Of a DNA stretch of 38,330 nt, positions 33,452 to 38,330 are shown piece by piece. Each line of letters opens with the position of its first letter. Position 1 is the stretch's first letter. The translations under genes and the position numbers were made by a program. The notes beneath the pieces were generated by a model that was not told the origin of the DNA, ran no database searches, and saw nothing but the letters and a program-made list of their open reading frames with translations. The stretch comes from Pseudomonadota bacterium (GTDB lineage Bacteria; Pseudomonadota; Gammaproteobacteria; Acidiferrobacterales; UBA6901): positions 1 through 38,330 of the forward strand of contig JAJXUF010000025.1 in assembly GCA_021783175.1 (NCBI GenBank), read 5' to 3'.

Positions 33452-34150
33452 TCATGCAAGATCAAACAAGAGAAATTCGCCACTGTCACCGCCGTCGAAA
33501 CTCAGATCGCCCTCAGACGTAACTCTGGCGCCATCGCCTGGCGTCAGGTGCAATCCGTTGAGCCGCACACTTCCGCGAGCCATCTGCACATAAACCCGCC
33601 TACCCGGCGCAATCTTGTAACGCACGAGCTGATCCCCGGTCAAGCGCCCGGCATAAAGAGACATGTCCTGGTGCACGACCAGGGAGCCGTCATGCCCGTC
33701 AGACGATACAATCAAACGCAATTTTCCATCCAGCTCACGGGACTCGAAGTGGCGCTGCTCATAACTCGGCACGAGACCCGTGGCGTTCGGCAGAATCCAT
33801 ATCTGTAGAAAATGCACCACTGCACTCGCAGATGCGTTGAACTCACTGTGGCGCACACCCGTTCCAGCCGACATGCGCTGCACGTCGCCCGGATGGATTA
33901 TAGAACCATTACCCATGCTGTCCTTGTGTTCGAGCTCGCCTTCCAAGACGTAAGTAACGATTTCCATATTGCTGTGGCCGTGAGTCGGGAAACCAGTGCC
34001 CGGCTGCACGCGGTCTTCGTTTATGACTCGCAGATGACCGAAGTTAATGTGGTCCGGATCATGATAGTCAGCAAAGGAGAATGTATGGTAGCTATCGAGC
34101 CAGCCGTGATTCGCGTGACCGCGAGTCTTTGCAGCACGGATTTCAATCAT
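33452..34150 (-). CDS. Pirin-family bicupin protein
   Basis: A 232-residue pirin (YhhW-like). The N-terminal cupin shows HGWLDSYHTFSFADY and the metal ligands in PTHGHSNMEIVTYVLEGELEH. SAGTGVRHSEFN follows. Some members are quercetin dioxygenases and others act in regulation, so the role is open. The ATG at 34150 has GGAG seven bases upstream. The C-terminal cupin (LRLIVSSDGHDGSLVVHQD) looks less conserved, as usual. It is divergent from the acetate transporter. Confidence 0.9.
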   Translation of the reverse strand: MIEIRAAKTRGHANHGWLDSYHTFSFADYHDPDHINFGHLRVINEDRVQPGTGFPTHGHSNMEIVTYVLEGELEHKDSMGNGSIIHPGDVQRMSAGTGVRHSEFNASASAVVHFLQIWILPNATGLVPSYEQRHFESRELDGKLRLIVSSDGHDGSLVVHQDMSLYAGRLTGDQLVRYKIAPGRRVYVQMARGSVRLNGLHLTPGDGARVTSEGDLSFDGGDSGEFLLFDLA

Positions 34151-34220
34151 CAGGATCTCCTGACCAAACTGACTACGGTTCTCAATGCCAAATTTGCATC
34201 GGGAAAGTGATGCAATTCGT

Positions 34221-34308
34221 GCAAGCGGTTCCGCTAAAATTAGTAGCTGCTTATGCACGAATATCGGTATACGACCAAATTCACAAGCGCTTGACCGGAA
34301 CCACTTGC
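34221..34308. repeat. Inverted repeats in the satP upstream region
   Basis: A 13-base inverted repeat with one mismatch lies at 34221-34233 and 34296-34308 (GCAAGCGGTTCCG against CGGAACCACTTGC). A perfect 10-base palindrome CAAGCGCTTG sits at 34284-34293, so the CAAGCG core occurs in several copies. The position between pirin and satP suggests an operator set or a structured leader. Confidence 0.5.
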
Positions 34309-34369
34309 GAACAACACTTCATGCGCATATCGTCTGATCTCACCCTAACAACAATCGGGAGACTATCCC

Positions 34370-34954
34370 ATGGCCGCAGAAGCGTCAAAATTAGCGAACC
34401 CTGCACCACTCGGTCTTGTCGGTTTCGGCTTGACAACCGTAATACTGAGTCTCGTCAATGCTGGCGTCTTGCCACCTGGAGGTGAACAGGTAGTCTTGCC
34501 ATTGGCACTATCCTATGGCGGTCTCATTCAAATGATCGCGGGTGTATTGGAATTCCGCACTGGCAACACCTTCGGCACCGTCGCATTCCTCAGCTACGGC
34601 GCGTTCTGGTGGTGGTTTGCTCTGCTGGTGCTGCTCGGATCTCACGGTGTGCTCGATTTGTCACAGGCGGGAAGCACCATTGGTGCTGCGCTCATCGGCT
34701 GGGGCGTGTTCACATTGTATATGTGGATTGGCACCTTCCGCCTCAGCAAGGCACTGTGGTGGGTTTTCCTCACCCTGTGGATTACATTCTTCCTGCTGGG
34801 ATTCGGCACCTTGCTTGGCAAAAGCGCACTTCACACCGCTGGAGGCTGGCTTGGCATCGTCTGTGGATTGCTCGCCATGTACACAAGCTTTGCACTAGTA
34901 ACAAATGCGACGTTCGGCAAGGACGTCATACCGGTGGGCGCACCCCGCCGTTGA
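34370..34954 (+). CDS. satP: Acetate/succinate uptake transporter, GPR1/FUN34/YaaH family
   Basis: A 194-residue membrane protein with six predicted helices. The family signature NPAPLGL is at residues 10-16, followed by GFGLTTVILSLVNAG and a GGLIQMIAGVLEFRTGNTFG block, with FLSYGAFWWW after it. SatP moves acetate with protons. The gene is followed by acetyl-CoA synthetase 353 bases on in the same direction, making an acetate uptake and activation module. GGGAG lies about nine bases before the ATG. Confidence 0.9.
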   Translation: MAAEASKLANPAPLGLVGFGLTTVILSLVNAGVLPPGGEQVVLPLALSYGGLIQMIAGVLEFRTGNTFGTVAFLSYGAFWWWFALLVLLGSHGVLDLSQAGSTIGAALIGWGVFTLYMWIGTFRLSKALWWVFLTLWITFFLLGFGTLLGKSALHTAGGWLGIVCGLLAMYTSFALVTNATFGKDVIPVGAPRR

Positions 34955-35307
34955 TGTCAAAATGAAGTGAAATCGAGTGCCCTCGGGGCGGGCACGATGC
35001 TCCCCCGAGGATGTATCATGCAATGCACGGCCGGATTAGAGCCCGCGACTTGTTGGCGTCAGGATTTGTCGTCAGAGCGCACTGCATGGCTATGGCGCGG
35101 ATGCCGAACAAAGACGAAGAGCCATTGTGCCGGCATTCGGGAGCAGCGTTTGCCATCAACGCAACTGCGACGAATTGCGGGTGGGCTAAAGAATTTCTTT
35201 CACAGCCGGCGCCGCATGCGTTGCCCAAAAATGGACCGACGAGGTTAAATATTGGGACGCGTCCACAGCGGCAAGCTGTGAGAACAGATCGAACGAGGTG
35301 CTTAACC
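34955..35307 (+). other. Spacer between satP and acs with an 8-bp hairpin
   Basis: No gene is evident in this 353-base spacer. An inverted repeat (CCTCGGGG at 34981-34988, CCCCGAGG at 35003-35010) follows satP by 26 bases but has no T tract. It could weakly terminate or stabilise the satP message. Frames that extend acs upstream to 35011 lack the family N-terminus. Confidence 0.4.
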
Positions 35308-37245
35308 ATGTCAATTGAAAAGATCTACGATGTGCCAGCGTCGTTCGCCAAGAGCGCCCTTATAACGGAAAAGCAGTACCAGGAGATGTACGCCCGCTCC
35401 ATCAGCGATCCGGACGGTTTCTGGGGGGAACAGGCAAAGGAGATGCTTACCTGGTTCGCGCCGTGGAAAAAAGTTTCCAACTGGGACTTCAAAAAGGTGA
35501 GTATCCGCTGGTTCGAAGGCGGGAAGTTGAATGCCTGCTATAACTGCGTCGATCGCCATCTCGCCAAGCGCGCTGATCAAGTAGCCATCATCTGGGAAGG
35601 CGACGATCCGTGGGCCGATAAGAAGATCACCTACAGGCATCTGTACGAGGAAGTCTGTCGCCTGGCCAACGCGCTCAAAGCTCGGGGTGTCAAGAAGGGC
35701 GACCGCGTGTGCATCTACATGCCGATGATTCCGGAAGCAACCTACGCCATGCTCGCCTGCGCCCGCATCGGCGCCGTACACTCCGTCGTCTTTGGCGGTT
35801 TCTCGCCGGAATCACTGAAAGACCGCATTTTGGACTCCGACTGCCGCGTCGTCATCACTGCCGACGAAGGCATTCGCGGGGGCAAGAGGGTGCCTTTAAA
35901 AAACAATACCGACAAAGCACTCATGTCCTGCCCGAATGTTCATACCGTGGTCGTGGTCAGGCGTAGCGGTGGACAGGTTTTGTGGCACGACAATCGCGAT
36001 GTCTGGTACCACGATGTGACCGCGGCTGAAGCTCCTGACTGTCCTGCCGAAGAAATGGATGCCGAAGATCCGCTATTCATTCTTTACACGTCCGGCTCCA
36101 CCGGAAAACCCAAAGGGGTATTGCACACCACCGGCGGATACCTGCTTTTTGCCGCGATCACGCACAAGTACGTTTTCGACTATCACGACGGTGACGTCTA
36201 CTGGTGCACGGCGGACGTTGGCTGGGTGACCGGACACTCGTATATCGTCTACGGGCCGCTCGCCAACGGCGCAATGACACTCATGTTTGAAGGCATACCG
36301 ACTTATCCGTCTGCCTCGCGCTTCTGGGAAGTGGTGGACAAGCACAAGGTCAAAATCTTCTACACCGCACCGACGGCGATCCGCGCGCTAATGCGCGAAG
36401 GTGACGACCCGGTCAAACGGACAAGCCGCTCAAGTCTTCGCCTGCTGGGTACGGTGGGCGAGCCAATCAATCCCGAGGCATGGGAGTGGTACCACCATGT
36501 GGTCGGCGATTCGCGCTGCCCAGTAGTTGATACCTGGTGGCAAACCGAAACTGGCGGCATTTTGATTACCCCGCTTCCCGGTGCAACCCGCCTCAAACCG
36601 GGATCGGCCACGCGGCCATTTTTTGGAGTCGCACCCGCCCTCGTAGACCCCGATGGCAAAATCATTAAGGGGGCTGCCAGCGGCAATCTGGTAATTACCG
36701 GTTCATGGCCGGGACAGATGCGTACCGTCTATGGTGACCACCAGCGCTTTGTTGACACCTATTTCAAATCCTACCCGGGGATGTACTTTTCCGGAGATGG
36801 CGCGCGGCGCGATGCCGATGGATATTACTGGGTGACCGGTCGCGTGGACGACGTGATCAACGTGGCAGGACATCGTCTTGGAACAGCCGAGGTCGAAAGC
36901 GCGCTGGTGCTACACGAAGCGGTGGCTGAGGCAGCAGTCGTTGGATATCCGCACGAAATAAAGGGCCAAGGGATTTATGCCTATGTAACGCTCATGGCAG
37001 GCACCGAACCGAGCGAGCAACTGCGTCAGGAATTGGTCATGCTGGTGCGCAGCGAGATCGGCGCCATCGCCACACCTGACGTTATCCAGTGGGCGCCGGG
37101 TCTGCCCAAGACGCGGTCGGGAAAGATCATGCGGCGCATCCTGCGCAAGATAGCGGCGAATGAAACGGACTCCCTGGGTGACACGACGACTCTTGCCGAT
37201 CCGGCCGTAGTCGAAGACCTGATCCACAACCGGGCGAACAAGTAA
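35308..37245 (+). CDS. acs: Acetyl-CoA synthetase
   Basis: A 645-residue AMP-forming enzyme that converts acetate, ATP and CoA to acetyl-CoA. The phosphate loop is [12 protein letters not shown], the adenylate region [10 protein letters not shown], the hinge [16 protein letters not shown], and the C-terminal [11 protein letters not shown] carries the lysine that is acetylated to switch the enzyme off. The ATG at 35308 has GAGGTG eight bases upstream and gives the normal length. Context with satP supports acetate as substrate rather than propionate. Confidence 0.95.
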   Translation: MSIEKIYDVPASFAKSALITEKQYQEMYARSISDPDGFWGEQAKEMLTWFAPWKKVSNWDFKKVSIRWFEGGKLNACYNCVDRHLAKRADQVAIIWEGDDPWADKKITYRHLYEEVCRLANALKARGVKKGDRVCIYMPMIPEATYAMLACARIGAVHSVVFGGFSPESLKDRILDSDCRVVITADEGIRGGKRVPLKNNTDKALMSCPNVHTVVVVRRSGGQVLWHDNRDVWYHDVTAAEAPDCPAEEMDAEDPLFILYTSGSTGKPKGVLHTTGGYLLFAAITHKYVFDYHDGDVYWCTADVGWVTGHSYIVYGPLANGAMTLMFEGIPTYPSASRFWEVVDKHKVKIFYTAPTAIRALMREGDDPVKRTSRSSLRLLGTVGEPINPEAWEWYHHVVGDSRCPVVDTWWQTETGGILITPLPGATRLKPGSATRPFFGVAPALVDPDGKIIKGAASGNLVITGSWPGQMRTVYGDHQRFVDTYFKSYPGMYFSGDGARRDADGYYWVTGRVDDVINVAGHRLGTAEVESALVLHEAVAEAAVVGYPHEIKGQGIYAYVTLMAGTEPSEQLRQELVMLVRSEIGAIATPDVIQWAPGLPKTRSGKIMRRILRKIAANETDSLGDTTTLADPAVVEDLIHNRANK

Positions 37246-37303
37246 TCCCAAAGCGGGTGTGCCGACGCCGACAGTTCTCGATGACCATTGAGCGTGTTGG
37301 CGC

Positions 37304-37846
37304 CTACTGCGTCCTGCCCTTTTGCTCCTCGCTGGCATGCGTGAGATACAACGCGAGCCCAATGAGGGCGATCCCAGCGGCAAGGTACAGGAGATCCAGC
37401 GGGCCGTGGAACGGAATCGTCAGTACACGTTCGAAGAAACTGACGATCAGGATCATCAAGATCACTTTCGCCAGACGGGCCTTGAGGTCGTCCAGATTGC
37501 GAATCAACAGGACATTGGACGAGGACTCCGAAGCCGCCGCCTGATCGATCTTGCTGATAAAAAGCTCATAAAGGCCGAGACCGAAAATAAGCAAAACAGT
37601 GGCGAGCAGATAGCCGTCCACAATTCCGACCACATGCCCAATGGCGGCGTCGTGCATGGATTTGCGCGCCACGTCGGACACCGTCGGGTCGGCATAATGG
37701 ACCAGATGCACGAGCATATATACGGTATCTACAGTTGCGATATAAAACATGCCGAGTGCGGCCGCGATACTCGCAATTACAGCGAAAATAACAACAATAC
37801 GGCTGTTCCAGATTAACCCTTCGAAGATCCGCTCCACATTCTTCAC
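37304..37846 (-). CDS. YqhA-family (UPF0114) membrane protein
   Basis: A 180-residue membrane protein with three to four hydrophobic helices (VVIFAVIASIAAALGMF, YLLATVLLIFGLGLYELF, VILMILIVSFFE, LLYLAAGIALIGLALYL). Its SSNVLLIRNLDDLKARLAKV segment and overall layout match UPF0114, whose function is unknown. The start is GTG at 37846, with GGAGGG just upstream. It is convergent with acs. Confidence 0.8.
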   Translation of the reverse strand: MKNVERIFEGLIWNSRIVVIFAVIASIAAALGMFYIATVDTVYMLVHLVHYADPTVSDVARKSMHDAAIGHVVGIVDGYLLATVLLIFGLGLYELFISKIDQAAASESSSNVLLIRNLDDLKARLAKVILMILIVSFFERVLTIPFHGPLDLLYLAAGIALIGLALYLTHASEEQKGRTQ

Positions 37847-38171
37847 TTTCCCTCCAATCGGCGTGACAAGATCGCCTCCCCGTCATAGTGGTCCATGATA
37901 CCCTGCAGACAGCAAACCCTTGAATTTCGGCGACAGCGCGAGCAGCGCATTTAAAGTCAACCCAAACAGTTGGCAACCGCACACGAGGTGTCCGGCCGCC
38001 GCCAGCGTCGTAATTCGACGGACTGTCACCCCCTCTCGATCACCCAGCCAGACACCACCGGGAGGCGACGGAAAAGTCAAAAAATGCTAGATTTTCCGCG
38101 ATCTTGGCGTATACAAAACATATAAGCAGCCTTTTATACCACTTCACAAGTGGGTTTTTCGGGAAAAATAC
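37847..38171. other. Divergent intergenic region near the right edge
   Basis: This 325-base gap separates the YqhA-type gene from the rightward gene at the edge. It becomes AT-rich near 38075-38150, where promoters are likely. I could not pick a convincing hexamer pair, and no gene was found. Confidence 0.35.
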
Positions 38172-38330
38172 ATGTGCGCAATGGCTTTACAGTTCACGAT
38201 ACCTGAACAATCTGGGGCATACGCGGACGATGTGCGAGTCAGTGACACCGAGCGCTGGTTTGCCAATCTGCCGCTGCTGAACGCAGCGGAAACAAGCCAT
38301 AATCTGTTCAATGCCCTCGCTGCCTTGAAC
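38172..38330 (+). CDS. Unidentified protein, N-terminal part only
   Basis: A frame opens at ATG 38172 (alternatively ATG 38181) and runs without a stop to the window edge, giving 53 residues. The stretch RWFANLPLLNAAETSHNLF followed by ALAALN is helical and looks like the beginning of a folded protein rather than a signal peptide. I do not recognise the family. The ribosome-binding site is weak, so the call rests on the open frame and residue pattern. Confidence 0.5.
   Translation, partial: MCAMALQFTIPEQSGAYADDVRVSDTERWFANLPLLNAAETSHNLFNALAALN

Noticed and set aside
35011..35307. In-frame upstream extension of acs
   Set aside because: The added residues do not match the acetyl-CoA synthetase N-terminus, while the ATG at 35308 has a good ribosome-binding site and gives the normal length.

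Overview
The window reads as a moderately GC-rich chromosomal segment of a proteobacterium, most likely a beta- or gammaproteobacterium with respiratory, partly lithotrophic metabolism. The support is an Isp-type membrane-bound [NiFe] hydrogenase with its maturation genes, RelA, GluQRS, tandem c-type cytochromes, two GGDEF-EAL proteins and an FNR-type operator. I cannot assign a genus. No rRNA, tRNA, CRISPR array, insertion sequence or prophage was seen.

Left part (1-7431, all leftward). The left edge holds two V/A-type ATPase stalk genes: a subunit C/AC39 gene that runs off the window and a short coiled-coil G/H subunit. Upstream lies the hydrogenase operon, read right to left: maturation protease, HupH-type protein, hynS, isp1, isp2, hynL. 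The enzyme should oxidise H2 (or evolve it) at the periplasmic face and pass electrons through the haem b protein Isp1 to the HdrD-like iron-sulfur protein Isp2.

Divergent control region (7432-7799). A perfect TTGAT-N4-ATCAA box sits between the structural operon and hypC. Its position suits activation in both directions, so oxygen or redox control by FNR/Anr is the simplest reading.

Rightward maturation region (7800-15768). hypC-hypA-hypB are followed by a secreted metallo-beta-lactamase-fold protein, an EamA transporter and a methyltransferase, then hypF-hypE. hypD is not in the window.

Middle (15769-26971). This holds a retropepsin-like protease divergent from a glutamine amidotransferase, a Mak-like sugar kinase with an insertion, a small repeat-bearing exported protein behind a second CRP/FNR-like palindrome, a DUF1801 protein, a PAS-GGDEF-EAL protein, a second GGDEF-EAL protein whose EAL site looks damaged, and RelA.

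Right part (27336-38330). Here are two tandem monohaem cytochromes c ending in a strong hairpin, a CbpA/DnaJ-like co-chaperone, a lytic transglycosylase, acylphosphatase, aspartase, GluQRS, a pirin, an acetate module (satP, acs), a YqhA membrane protein and the start of an unidentified gene at the edge. The most interesting points are the two FNR/CRP-type sites with promoter-compatible spacing, the V-ATPase beside the hydrogenase, the incomplete and interrupted hyp set, the degenerate EAL domain, the repeat protein and the repeat-rich satP leader.
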